From HGM05232 sp964646495 (lineage in GTDB: Bacteria; Bacteroidota; Bacteroidia; Bacteroidales; Muribaculaceae): 14,226 nucleotides of DNA. The translations under genes were made by a program, and so were the position numbers. How positions within the stretch are numbered: position 1 is the first letter of the stretch; every line of letters starts with the position of its first letter. Below are positions 1 to 7,117 of this stretch, one piece after another. The notes under the pieces were generated by a model. It saw only the letters and a list, made by a program, of their open reading frames with translations, did not search any database and was not told the DNA's origin. The stretch covers positions 1-14,226 of the forward strand of contig CAZYEO010000061.1 in NCBI GenBank assembly GCA_964646495.1, given 5' to 3'.

Positions 1-55
1 ATCATTAGTTATGGTAAAAAAACCTTTTTCTCTTTTTCTTTGGTCTCCTTTACAT

Positions 56-63
56 TATCTTTG
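56..63 (+). promoter_or_regulatory. Putative -7 box of the dapB operon promoter
   Basis: TATCTTTG fits the Bacteroidetes -7 consensus TAnnTTTG exactly and lies 29 nt before the dapB start codon, giving a leader of roughly 20-25 nt. A TTTG at 39-42 is the only nearby candidate for a -33 element, but its 13-nt spacing is shorter than the usual 19-21. The stretch upstream (about 24-50) is strongly pyrimidine-rich on this strand. Confidence 0.5.
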
Positions 64-92
64 TGAACTAATATATTTACATTTACGATATT

Positions 93-815
93 ATGAGAAT
101 TGCTTTGATAGGATACGGCAAAATGGGTCATGCGATTGAAGAGATTGCTCTCAAGCGCGGACATGAGATAGTGTGTAAGATAGATTTTAATAACCAAGAG
201 GATTTTGACAGCGATGAATTTCGCAGTGCAGATATTGCGATTGAGTTTACTACTCCACACACAGCTTACAATAATTATATCAAAGCATTTGAACAGAACG
301 TTCCTGTTGTATCTGGAAGCACCGGATGGCTTGATAAAATGGATGAGATAAAGAATTTATGTTCATCGGGAAAGGCTACTTTTTTCTATTCTTCTAATTT
401 CAGTATAGGGGTTAATATATTCTTTGCTCTAAATAAATATCTTGCTAAATTGATGAATAGATTTACTGAATATGATGTAGAGATGACAGAGATACACCAT
501 ATCCACAAACTTGATCATCCGAGTGGCACAGCTATCTCACTTGCTGAAGGTATTATTGAAAATCTTGATAGAAAGGATAATTGGACGGAAGCAGTTGCGC
601 CTACAGAACAAGAAATTCATATTGAATCTGAGCGTGAAGGTGAAGTACCGGGAACTCATATAATAAAATATGAAAGTTCAGTAGATGCAATAACAATAGG
701 GCATGAAGCTTTTTCGCGTGAGGGATTAGCTCTGGGAGCTGTTATTGCTGCCGAATGGATGAAAGGGAAAAAAGGATTCCATACTATGAACGAAATAATG
801 AATATAAACCATTAA
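93..815 (+). CDS. dapB: 4-hydroxy-tetrahydrodipicolinate reductase (DapB)
   Basis: Cytoplasmic enzyme of the diaminopimelate/lysine pathway that reduces 4-hydroxy-tetrahydrodipicolinate with NAD(P)H, supplying lysine and the peptidoglycan cross-link residue. The 240-residue protein has the N-terminal Rossmann nucleotide loop GYGKMG (7-12), the EFTTP segment (51-55), GSTGW (75-79) and NFSIGVN (102-108). The family signature EIHHIHKLDHPSGTA (133-147) contains the catalytic His pair 135/136, Lys139 and the substrate-binding SGTA. REGEVPGTH (181-189) is the usual C-terminal motif. Length is slightly under that of proteobacterial DapB (about 270), normal for this phylum. It is the first gene of an operon; lepB starts 17 nt after its stop. 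The start follows a good -7 box and begins directly at the conserved MRIALIGYGKMG. Nothing appears missing from the active site. Confidence 0.96.
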   Translation: MRIALIGYGKMGHAIEEIALKRGHEIVCKIDFNNQEDFDSDEFRSADIAIEFTTPHTAYNNYIKAFEQNVPVVSGSTGWLDKMDEIKNLCSSGKATFFYSSNFSIGVNIFFALNKYLAKLMNRFTEYDVEMTEIHHIHKLDHPSGTAISLAEGIIENLDRKDNWTEAVAPTEQEIHIESEREGEVPGTHIIKYESSVDAITIGHEAFSREGLALGAVIAAEWMKGKKGFHTMNEIMNINH

Positions 816-832
816 CTCAAAGAAAGATAGAA

Positions 833-2299
833 ATGAGCACTAAGAAAACCGAACCTGAAGTTTATACTCCTAATAGCGGAACTCTCAAAGAGCGCATTGC
901 AAAGGTAAAAATAACCAGATGGGTACGATTTGGTATCGTTGCATTGCTTTTTATTGCTTGGGTGGCTTGGCTTGGAAATTGGTGGGTGATACTTCTTCTT
1001 CCTATCCTTGCCGATATTTACCTTACTCAGTTTATTCCTTGGGATTGCTGGAAAGGTGTAAAAAACAGTGCTGTGAGAGTAGTTTTGGGGTGGGTAGATG
1101 CTATTGTCTATGCTCTGATTTTGGCTTATATGCTTTTTGCTTTTGTGGGTCAAAATTATCAAATACCATCATCTTCGCTTGAAAAAACACTTCTCGTAGG
1201 AGATTATCTGTGGGTTAATAAGATGCTTTATGGTCCGCGTGTACCAATGACTCCTGTTCATTTCCCTCTCACACAACACACATTACCGATAGTAAATACT
1301 AAATCATATCTCGATTCTCCTCAATTTGAATATCACCGATTGAAGGGTATCAGAAATATAGAACGCAATGATATTGTAGTGTTTAATTTTCCTGCAGGAG
1401 ACACAGTGCCTACAAAGGTATCCAACCCCGATTACTATACATTGGTGCAACAATATGGTAGAGAAGCTGTGTGGAGCAATAAGGAGGTATTTGGAGATAT
1501 TATATATCGCCCTGTGGATCGTCGTGAAAATTATGTAAAAAGAGCGATCGGTCTTCCGGGTGAATTTCTCGAAATTAAAAACGATATAGTGTATATAGAT
1601 GGTAAAGCGATTGCTCAGCCAAAGAATGTGCAATTTAATTATTTGCTACAAACTGACGGCCGACAAATCCCGGCAGATGTATGGGAAAATTTGAATGTGA
1701 GTGTGGACGACAGACATGAAATTCCTGTGCAGAACGCATTGGAAGCTATGACGGTGGCTTCGCTGGGACTTCAAGTGGGTGACGACGGCAAGGTCAATCC
1801 AATATATCAAACCCCACTTACTCCGCAAGCATTAGCACAAATATCAAATATCAAATGGATTACAGGAGTTGTTAAAGTTCCGGTGAGTGAAATGGTGACC
1901 TTATACCCAATTTCGCATGATTATGGATGGACTCGATCCGATTATGGTAAAGTATGGATACCCAAAAAAGGTGCTACCCTTCATGTAACGCTCGACAATC
2001 TTCCTATTTATGAACGTGCAATCCGCAATTACGAAGGGAATACGCTTGAAGTGAAAGATGGCAAAATATTTATTAATGGAAAAGACACCCAATATTACAC
2101 ATTCAAAATGGATTATTATTTTATGATGGGTGATAATCGCGATAATTCTGCCGATTCACGTTATTGGGGATTTGTACCGGAAGATCATGTGGTTGGGACT
2201 CCGATGTTTGTAATTATTTCATTTGATAAGGATAAAGGGTTGTTCAGCGGAGGAATACGTTGGGATAGAATATTTACATCTGCTAATCCCGATAAATAA
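833..2299 (+). CDS. lepB: Signal peptidase I (large Bacteroidetes type)
   Basis: Inner-membrane serine/lysine endopeptidase that removes signal peptides from Sec-exported proteins. The start at 833 gives 488 residues; the frame is open back to an ATG at 755, but that lies inside dapB. Hydrophobic segments at about 33-49, 51-66 and 84-106 precede the catalytic region. Box B reads IPSSSLEKTL (111-120), so the nucleophile is Ser115 by alignment with SGSM of E. coli LepB. Box D is YVKRAIGLPGE (234-244), with general-base Lys236. Box E is GDNRDNSADSRYWG (433-446). About 190 residues separate boxes D and E, much longer than in compact signal peptidases and consistent with the roughly 460-500-residue Bacteroidetes form. 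It sits between dapB and a WbqC-family gene, a linkage I recall as common in Bacteroidales. Confidence 0.94.
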   Translation: MSTKKTEPEVYTPNSGTLKERIAKVKITRWVRFGIVALLFIAWVAWLGNWWVILLLPILADIYLTQFIPWDCWKGVKNSAVRVVLGWVDAIVYALILAYMLFAFVGQNYQIPSSSLEKTLLVGDYLWVNKMLYGPRVPMTPVHFPLTQHTLPIVNTKSYLDSPQFEYHRLKGIRNIERNDIVVFNFPAGDTVPTKVSNPDYYTLVQQYGREAVWSNKEVFGDIIYRPVDRRENYVKRAIGLPGEFLEIKNDIVYIDGKAIAQPKNVQFNYLLQTDGRQIPADVWENLNVSVDDRHEIPVQNALEAMTVASLGLQVGDDGKVNPIYQTPLTPQALAQISNIKWITGVVKVPVSEMVTLYPISHDYGWTRSDYGKVWIPKKGATLHVTLDNLPIYERAIRNYEGNTLEVKDGKIFINGKDTQYYTFKMDYYFMMGDNRDNSADSRYWGFVPEDHVVGTPMFVIISFDKDKGLFSGGIRWDRIFTSANPDK

Positions 2300-2305
2300 A
2301 CACCG

Positions 2306-2923
2306 ATGGAACGCATCACAAGCATGAATTGTGCTTATGGAGGCTCGGTGCGCTATTATGCATCCATGCTTGCCACAAATACTCCTATCTCTTTTGATCT
2401 TGATGCTACGAAGTTGTCAAAGCTCCGTATACATAATCATCTACGCATTGCCGGGGCAAATGGTGAGCATACTCTCACAATTCCCCTAATAAAACCACAG
2501 GGCAAGGATATTACGCCATTACGCGATATTAAAATATCGTCACATGGTGATTGGGAGCGCATACATTGGGGTGCTATTTTCTCGGCTTATGGTAAATCTC
2601 CTTTCTTTGAATACATTGAAAATGATTTACATTCATTATATTTCAATAGATCGAATTGGCTTGTTGAATTTGATATTGCGCTTCATCAAATGATAGTCGA
2701 TTTTCTCGATTTACCTATTATTACAGTTTCTCCCGATGCTGAATGCGCTATATTAATGCCATCTATGGATGATAATTATCATGGTATTACTGATGTCGAG
2801 TATTATCAAGGATGGAAACACCGACATGGGTTTATTCCGGGATTGAGCATATTGGATATGTTGATGAATGTAGGAAGGGAATCAATAGTGTACTTGAACC
2901 GAATGGCTATTAATCAGCTTTAA
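2306..2923 (+). CDS. WbqC-family protein
   Basis: The 205-residue protein resembles the WbqC-like family, named after a gene in O-antigen clusters. The biochemical role of members outside those clusters is not established, so I assign no reaction. Matching family features are the N-terminal YGGSVRYYASML (11-22), RIAGANGEHTLTIPL (47-61), the DIKIS...W..IHWGAIFSAYGKSPFFEY block (74-103) and the C-terminal YYQGWKHRHGFIPGLSILD (166-184). There is no signal peptide or membrane segment, so it is probably cytoplasmic. It starts 6 nt after the lepB stop and is almost certainly in the same transcript. An in-frame ATG at 2324 (residue 7) is an alternative start that keeps all conserved sequence. No clear terminator follows. 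Confidence 0.85.
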   Translation: MERITSMNCAYGGSVRYYASMLATNTPISFDLDATKLSKLRIHNHLRIAGANGEHTLTIPLIKPQGKDITPLRDIKISSHGDWERIHWGAIFSAYGKSPFFEYIENDLHSLYFNRSNWLVEFDIALHQMIVDFLDLPIITVSPDAECAILMPSMDDNYHGITDVEYYQGWKHRHGFIPGLSILDMLMNVGRESIVYLNRMAINQL

Positions 2924-2962
2924 ATCGAAAAGAATTGGGTGTAAATTAAACTCTTTATGTCG

Positions 2963-2982
2963 TTATATGTTTTTACATATAA
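2963..2982. repeat. Perfect 8-bp inverted repeat upstream of the DUF2231-type gene
   Basis: TTATATGT (2963-2970) and ACATATAA (2975-2982) are exact reverse complements separated by TTTT, ending 10 nt before the start codon at 2993. It could be an operator or a leader hairpin. A near-match to the -7 consensus, TATGTTTT (2966-2973, one mismatch), lies inside it. With no GC-rich stem and no following T-tract, it is unlikely to terminate transcription. Confidence 0.45.
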
Positions 2983-2992
2983 AAGCATAATT

Positions 2993-3421
2993 ATGAACTC
3001 ATTTACTGAATTAGCCAGAATATTGCATCCTATGACGGTGCATTTTCCAATCGCATTGATTTTGACAACTCTTTTTTTGGCTACAATTTGGGTGATTAGA
3101 CATCACTCTTTTGAAGTGAAAAATTACATAATAATACTGGTATTACTGTCGGTAGTGAGTGCTTGGGCGGCAGTAGCCACAGGAGGATTGACGGCAAATT
3201 TTACCGGAGAAGTTAATGTAGTAGAGGGGTACCATCATATTGCGGCGATTACTTCTTCAATACTTATTTCTGTATCTGGATTGTTGTATATATTGTCGTT
3301 TATATGTCATAATAAAAAGATCTTTTTATTAGGCGGATATATATTCTTATGCTTGAGCGGAGTCGGAATTTCGGTAGCTGGTTATTATGGCGGATATATA
3401 GTGTATAATTTACTTCTATAA
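2993..3421 (+). CDS. Small integral membrane protein, DUF2231 type
   Basis: A 142-residue protein with four predicted membrane segments (about 16-34, 45-63, 85-104, 109-137). The N-terminal LHPMTVHFPIAL (11-22) and a later EGYHHIAA (79-86) are hallmarks of DUF2231-like membrane proteins, whose paired histidines suggest metal or heme contact. The function of the family is not settled and I do not infer one. The start at 2993 places HPMTVHFPIAL close to the N-terminus; an ATG at 2957 would add 12 residues and would put the upstream palindrome inside the coding region. It lies 69 nt after the WbqC-family gene with no terminator between, so readthrough is possible. Its stop overlaps the end of the convergent DUF4294 gene by 6 nt. 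Confidence 0.75.
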   Translation: MNSFTELARILHPMTVHFPIALILTTLFLATIWVIRHHSFEVKNYIIILVLLSVVSAWAAVATGGLTANFTGEVNVVEGYHHIAAITSSILISVSGLLYILSFICHNKKIFLLGGYIFLCLSGVGISVAGYYGGYIVYNLLL

Positions 3422-4039
3422 AGTACCCTGTTCCACAGCCACGCACACACGTTCGATTATAGCATCTTCTTTATTTTTATCAGGATTAAAATCAGAACGC
3501 ATATTCATTCCGAATAGTCTGCCGAACGTTTGCCAGAAGCCGGCACGAAAACTACCGAGGAAGGCTTTTACAATGTTGTATGATGTTTGATGTGTTTGAC
3601 GGCTTATGAGTTTAATCAGCATTTTGCCCTGTGATTTTGTGAATGTCTTCATAACAGGCTTGTATTGCTCGAATATTTCATTTTCCATCTCTTTCAGATA
3701 CTTTTCACGTTCTTTCTGCGTAGGAAGAGTTTCGATATATTCATACGTTTCGATAAGCGTGGCGCATATCAATTTTGCATAGGGTAGGGTGCGTTTCACA
3801 TCGCGCACGGTGCGCCAATAAAATTCTTCCTGTTTCTTATTCTTGAATACGAGTTTTGGATAAATGGTAATGGGATTAAATACCAACATACATACTGTAT
3901 CCCCCGTTTCCTCTTCCACAAAATGATATTTCCCCTTATACACCTTATTAAGTCCGCTTGGTGCATCGGGAACTTCTGCTGCCTGCGATGCATTGAAAGC
4001 AATCAGAATAATAATCATTAATGTCAGAATCCTACTCAT
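3416..4039 (-). CDS. DUF4294 family protein, exported
   Basis: The 207-residue protein has a Sec signal peptide (about 1-21, cleavage near ASQA-A) and a mature part matching DUF4294, a family largely confined to Bacteroidetes and of unknown function. Recognisable blocks are YWRTVRDVKRTLPYAKL (74-90), the charged helix THR/GLU/LYS-rich stretch around 107-128, KSQGKMLIKLISRQTHQTSY (135-154), FRAGFWQTFGRLFGMN (164-179) and the C-terminal DAIIERVCVAVEQG (192-205). With no lipobox or anchor it is probably periplasmic. It is monocistronic: convergent with the DUF2231-type gene, whose last 6 nt it shares, and separated from the upstream lipoprotein by a hairpin. The start follows a weak AGA-type ribosome site. 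Confidence 0.85.
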   Translation of the reverse strand: MSRILTLMIIILIAFNASQAAEVPDAPSGLNKVYKGKYHFVEEETGDTVCMLVFNPITIYPKLVFKNKKQEEFYWRTVRDVKRTLPYAKLICATLIETYEYIETLPTQKEREKYLKEMENEIFEQYKPVMKTFTKSQGKMLIKLISRQTHQTSYNIVKAFLGSFRAGFWQTFGRLFGMNMRSDFNPDKNKEDAIIERVCVAVEQGTL

Positions 4040-4055
4040 CTCTAAAAATATAACG

Positions 4056-4063
4056 CAAAAGTA
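4056..4063 (-). promoter_or_regulatory. Putative -7 box for the DUF4294 gene
   Basis: Read on the minus strand this is TACTTTTG, an exact TAnnTTTG match, 16 nt upstream of the start codon at 4039. The implied leader is very short, about 10 nt. No convincing -33 TTTG is present at the usual spacing, so the call rests on this box and its position only. Confidence 0.35.
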
Positions 4064-4105
4064 TTACAAAGATTGCAATCTACATTACTTATGACTCTAT
4101 ATTAT

Positions 4106-4146
4106 AAGCACTCCCCGAAATTTTAAATTAAATTGAGGGAGTGCTT
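4106..4146 (-). terminator. Hairpin terminator of the orphan lipoprotein gene
   Basis: AAGCACTCCC (4106-4115) pairs perfectly with GGGAGTGCTT (4137-4146) around a 21-nt AT-rich loop. It lies 31 nt past the stop of the minus-strand lipoprotein gene and upstream of the DUF4294 promoter, so it probably ends lipoprotein transcription and insulates the next gene. A strong T-tract is absent on either side, which lowers certainty. Confidence 0.55.
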
Positions 4147-4177
4147 TATGTTGTGAAAGATATTTTGGGAATGTGGC

Positions 4178-5023
4178 TTATCGCGAATTTTCCATATTAT
4201 TTATTGTTTGAATATTATCTTCAGAAAGAGATATGCCATAATCGGTTAAATTCCAAAGTATTTCTTGAATCTGAAATTTATAATCCTCAAATTTTGTAGG
4301 ATAATATTCCGACCAATCAAAATTTGTCCAATCACAGTCGTGATTAGCCATTACTTCCCAAATACTTTTCACGTTATATTCCTCGATATTGATTTTTTTA
4401 TTTTTCAATCTATTGCATAGATCAATTATTAATGATGAGTTTGACACTACACTGAATTTATATTCTTCACTCACACTCGATGCTCCGAGGTGTGCATTCC
4501 CACAAAACATCATTAGAAGTACATATTTGGTACTTTTGGCTCCAATTTTAATAGATGATTTTTTGAGTAATACTCCGTTCTGTGAATTTCCACTTAACGA
4601 TTTTGCTATTAATCCTGCTGGAAAAATAATTTGTACCTCACTATTTCCGGTATTTTTCAGCACGATATAAAGAGAAACGTATGTGCCACATCCGATTGTA
4701 ACGTATGAACTGCCGCTTTCTACTTTTGTTATAATTTTAGACGATAAAGGTAGATGTGATTGTTTCCGTGATTTCAGGCTTCGGTCGTAGGAATTTAATT
4801 CAAAACCCCCCAGAATTTTTCCGGATATCACAATGTTTTCTGGGAGTTTAAATGGCGTTCCGGTCAATTCTCCCGGTTTTTCACCTAATCCGGGTATAGA
4901 GCCAGGCTGATGGGTTTCTACTGTTTCGGGTTTTGGGGCGGGTTCGTTTCCATCTCTTGAGCATCCCGATAGTATTATAGATATCCCAAACGAACAAATG
5001 ATCATAAAATAAATGCGTCTCAT
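4178..5023 (-). CDS. Unrecognised lipoprotein divergent from the TPR kinase
   Basis: I do not recognise a named family. The 281-residue protein has a type II signal peptide with lipobox LSGC (Cys21), then an acidic/proline-rich linker (about 22-62) that would tether a folded domain to a membrane. Residues 65-200 look like a beta-sandwich: alternating hydrophobic strands such as YVTIGCGTYVSLYIVL (107-122), EVQIIFPAGL (129-138) and a segment with Cys174. Cysteines at 112, 174 and 203 are candidates for a disulfide or metal site. The C-terminal part is helical and aromatic-rich (DCDWTNFDWSEYYP, 229-242). It is monocistronic, ends at a hairpin, and shares a divergent regulatory region with the kinase gene. 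It could be the sensed or output component of that system, but this is inference from position and shared operators. Confidence 0.8.
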   Translation of the reverse strand: MRRIYFMIICSFGISIILSGCSRDGNEPAPKPETVETHQPGSIPGLGEKPGELTGTPFKLPENIVISGKILGGFELNSYDRSLKSRKQSHLPLSSKIITKVESGSSYVTIGCGTYVSLYIVLKNTGNSEVQIIFPAGLIAKSLSGNSQNGVLLKKSSIKIGAKSTKYVLLMMFCGNAHLGASSVSEEYKFSVVSNSSLIIDLCNRLKNKKINIEEYNVKSIWEVMANHDCDWTNFDWSEYYPTKFEDYKFQIQEILWNLTDYGISLSEDNIQTINNMENSR

Positions 5024-5064
5024 AATTATTTATATTTAGGTTAATAATTAATTTCAAACCGTTA

Positions 5065-5072
5065 CAAAAATA
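5065..5072 (-). promoter_or_regulatory. Putative -7 box of the orphan lipoprotein gene
   Basis: Minus-strand TATTTTTG fits TAnnTTTG and lies 41 nt upstream of the lipoprotein start codon at 5023, giving a leader of about 35 nt. No -33 TTTG is evident. The region where it would lie is occupied by the CCCCAAAATGGGG palindrome, which suits an activator-dependent promoter. Confidence 0.4.
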
Positions 5073-5096
5073 ATTGTTAGTAAATTGGTGGCATAT

Positions 5097-5109
5097 CCCC
5101 AAAATGGGG
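5097..5109. promoter_or_regulatory. Candidate operator 1 (lipoprotein side)
   Basis: CCCCAAAATGGGG is a C4-N5-G4 inverted repeat with an A-tract centre, unusual in this AT-rich intergenic region. Its centre (5103) is 31 bp upstream of the lipoprotein -7 box. A closely related element occurs 39 bp away on the kinase side. Confidence 0.5.
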
Positions 5110-5135
5110 TTTATACCTATAGCACAGATAAATAC

Positions 5136-5148
5136 CCCCAAAAAGGGA
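5136..5148. promoter_or_regulatory. Candidate operator 2 (kinase side)
   Basis: CCCCAAAAAGGGA matches operator 1 at 11 of 13 positions in direct alignment, with the core palindrome CCC-A5-GGG at 5137-5147. Its centre (5142) is 30 bp upstream of the kinase -7 box, the same geometry that operator 1 has for the opposite promoter. Confidence 0.5.
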
Positions 5149-5171
5149 GATGGTGTATTTTGTATTTATAT

Positions 5172-5179
5172 TATCTTTG
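5172..5179 (+). promoter_or_regulatory. Putative -7 box of the kinase-regulator operon
   Basis: TATCTTTG is an exact TAnnTTTG match 24 nt before the start codon at 5204, identical to the box in front of dapB. The position of the expected -33 element falls next to operator 2 and lacks TTTG, suggesting that activation by a bound regulator compensates. Confidence 0.5.
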
Positions 5180-5203
5180 CCAATATCAAAAACATGGAAT
5201 AGC

Positions 5204-7117
5204 ATGAAAAAAACACTAAGTCTTTTAATAGCCTTTATTATGATTGCTTTCAAGAGTTTTTCGGGAGAGCAAAACAGTTATCTTGATTCTTTGGAATCTA
5301 TATTGAAACAAGATAAAATATCCGCAAAGGAGAGGTTGAATGTTTACGATGAGTTAAGTTGGGGGTATTTGGATAGTGACTTCCGCAAATCATCGCAGAT
5401 GGCAAGAGATGGCATTAATTTGGCTCGTAAAGGTGGAAACTTAATTATGGAAGCTACCTTGATGAGGAACCTTGGGGTCGCTTATTATATGAATAATAGG
5501 CTTGATTCGGCTGAGACTATTTTGATAGGTGCTCTTGATATTGCACGTGAGACTACTGACCAATCTATCATAGCAGGGGTGTATGTGGCATTAGGCAATC
5601 TCTATAATGTGGAGAGTAAATACGATAAAGCCATCGAGAATTACAACATGGCGTTACCCATATATGAAAAAATAGGAAGAAAGGATAGGGTGGCTACCAT
5701 AAAATCAAATATAGGAGCGCTTTATAATAGTAGAGGAAATTATCGTCAAGCCGAAAAATATTTGCTTGAGGCGAGAAATGCAGCTATTGATAATGATGAT
5801 TTAGCTTTGCAATCAAAAGTAGCTCAAAATCTGTCAAACATGTATTTTGCACTATCTCAATCTGAGAACTGTTATAAATATGCCAATGAGGCTGTGCAAC
5901 TTACCCGACAAATAGGTGATGATTATAATGAAGTACTTGCGCTTACATCTCTGAGTGGTGCATGCCATATGCACCTTAAAGATAATAGTAGTGCCATGAG
6001 ATATGCACAAGAAGCTCTTATTAAAGCCAAAAAAATTGATATGCCCAATCTTATTTCAGCATCATTGCGCAATATCACTTATGCCTATTATCGAATGGGA
6101 GACTATAGTCAAGCCAAAAATTCGGCTTTGGAATGTATTGCAATCACCGATTCCACCGACTTATCTCAATTAATTGCCATGAATTCTTCTTTACTCAAAA
6201 TATATATTAATACAGGAGAGAAAAAGATGGCTGAAGAGACTTTCGACAAGATTTACAACCTTATGACAAAGCAATCTGATGAAGATATTAGTTATGCTTT
6301 GGGTGAGATGGAGATAAAGTATGAAACCGAGAAGAAAGAAGCACATATTGAATCACTTTCTAAGGACAAATTATTTTATACAATTCTCTCGATTGTGTGT
6401 ATAGTTGCTATTTTATTGTTGATTACAGCCATTATTCTCCTTAATCGTTATCAGAGGCAGAAGCGTATAGTAATGGAGGAGCGTTTGAATATAGCCGAGA
6501 GAGAGAAACGATTATTGGCTGCACAATCTCTTCTCGATGGTGAAAATATGGAGCGAGGGCGTTTATCGCGTGAGTTGCACGATGGATTGGGTGGGATGCT
6601 CACAATGATAAAATTGAATCTTAACCAGATGAAATCCAAAGCCACAACCGATTTTGACAAGGTACTTGGATTTGTAGATAATTCTATAATAGAGATGCGT
6701 AAAATGGCACATAATATTATGCCCGAATCGATACATAATTTCGGACTCGTGCCTACTCTTACGGAATTTTGTAATAATTTACCTTCGGTCACAATTCATG
6801 TATATGGCTCTCCGTTGCGATATTCCGAAAATATAGAGATTAATTTTTATAGAATTGCCTCAGAGCTTGTAAATAATGCCTTGAAACATGCTAAAGCATT
6901 AAACATCGACGTGCAATTAATCACGGCGCCCGACAAAATATCTCTCTCGGTACGTGATAATGGTGTAGGATTTTCTATTGAGGATAATCCCAATGCGCTA
7001 CAAACTATACAGTCAAGAGTAGAGGTATTAGGTGCTAATATTGATATTCTGTCCTCTCCGGGAACAGGAACTGAAGTAACCGTAGAACTCAATATAAAAC
7101 ATAGCGAAAATGATTAA
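5204..7117 (+). CDS. TPR-sensor hybrid-free histidine kinase (HisKA_3 type)
   Basis: A 637-residue membrane histidine kinase. Signal peptide at 1-21; periplasmic region of about seven tetratricopeptide-like helix pairs (about 45-355, for example ALGNLYNVESKYDKAIENY, 129-147); one transmembrane helix (391-414); coiled linker (415-450). The cytoplasmic part has a NarL/DesK-type HisKA_3 dimerisation domain with phospho-acceptor His459 in RELHDGLGGML (456-466). The ATPase domain shows the N box ELVNNALKHA (554-563, Asn558) and the G1 box DNGVGF (585-590), ending in GTGTEVTVEL. No receiver domain is fused. The start at 5204 begins the signal peptide; an upstream ATG at 5150 precedes the -7 box and would not be on the transcript. 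It overlaps the response regulator by 8 nt, implying translational coupling. The TPRs suggest sensing through a periplasmic protein or peptide ligand (inference). Confidence 0.93.
   Translation: MKKTLSLLIAFIMIAFKSFSGEQNSYLDSLESILKQDKISAKERLNVYDELSWGYLDSDFRKSSQMARDGINLARKGGNLIMEATLMRNLGVAYYMNNRLDSAETILIGALDIARETTDQSIIAGVYVALGNLYNVESKYDKAIENYNMALPIYEKIGRKDRVATIKSNIGALYNSRGNYRQAEKYLLEARNAAIDNDDLALQSKVAQNLSNMYFALSQSENCYKYANEAVQLTRQIGDDYNEVLALTSLSGACHMHLKDNSSAMRYAQEALIKAKKIDMPNLISASLRNITYAYYRMGDYSQAKNSALECIAITDSTDLSQLIAMNSSLLKIYINTGEKKMAEETFDKIYNLMTKQSDEDISYALGEMEIKYETEKKEAHIESLSKDKLFYTILSIVCIVAILLLITAIILLNRYQRQKRIVMEERLNIAEREKRLLAAQSLLDGENMERGRLSRELHDGLGGMLTMIKLNLNQMKSKATTDFDKVLGFVDNSIIEMRKMAHNIMPESIHNFGLVPTLTEFCNNLPSVTIHVYGSPLRYSENIEINFYRIASELVNNALKHAKALNIDVQLITAPDKISLSVRDNGVGFSIEDNPNALQTIQSRVEVLGANIDILSSPGTGTEVTVELNIKHSEND

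Noticed and set aside
755..832. In-frame upstream start for lepB at 755
   Set aside because: It would overlap dapB by 61 nt and add 26 charged residues with no resemblance to signal peptidases; the ATG at 833 lies 17 nt after the dapB stop.
812..1162. Antisense open frame of 116 codons across the dapB-lepB junction
   Set aside because: Low-complexity translation without a family match, opposite the membrane segments of lepB.
4106..4146. Mobile-element end or attachment site
   Set aside because: There is no transposase or integrase, no target duplication, and the inverted repeat sits where a terminator for the lipoprotein gene is expected.
5150..5203. In-frame upstream start for the kinase at 5150
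   Set aside because: It begins beside operator 2, upstream of the TATCTTTG box, and would bury the clear MKKTLSLLIAF signal peptide behind an extra segment.
6451..6792. Antisense open frame of 113 codons inside the kinase gene
   Set aside because: It lies opposite the conserved phospho-acceptor region, has no recognisable domain or promoter, and is explained by the codon pattern of the real gene.
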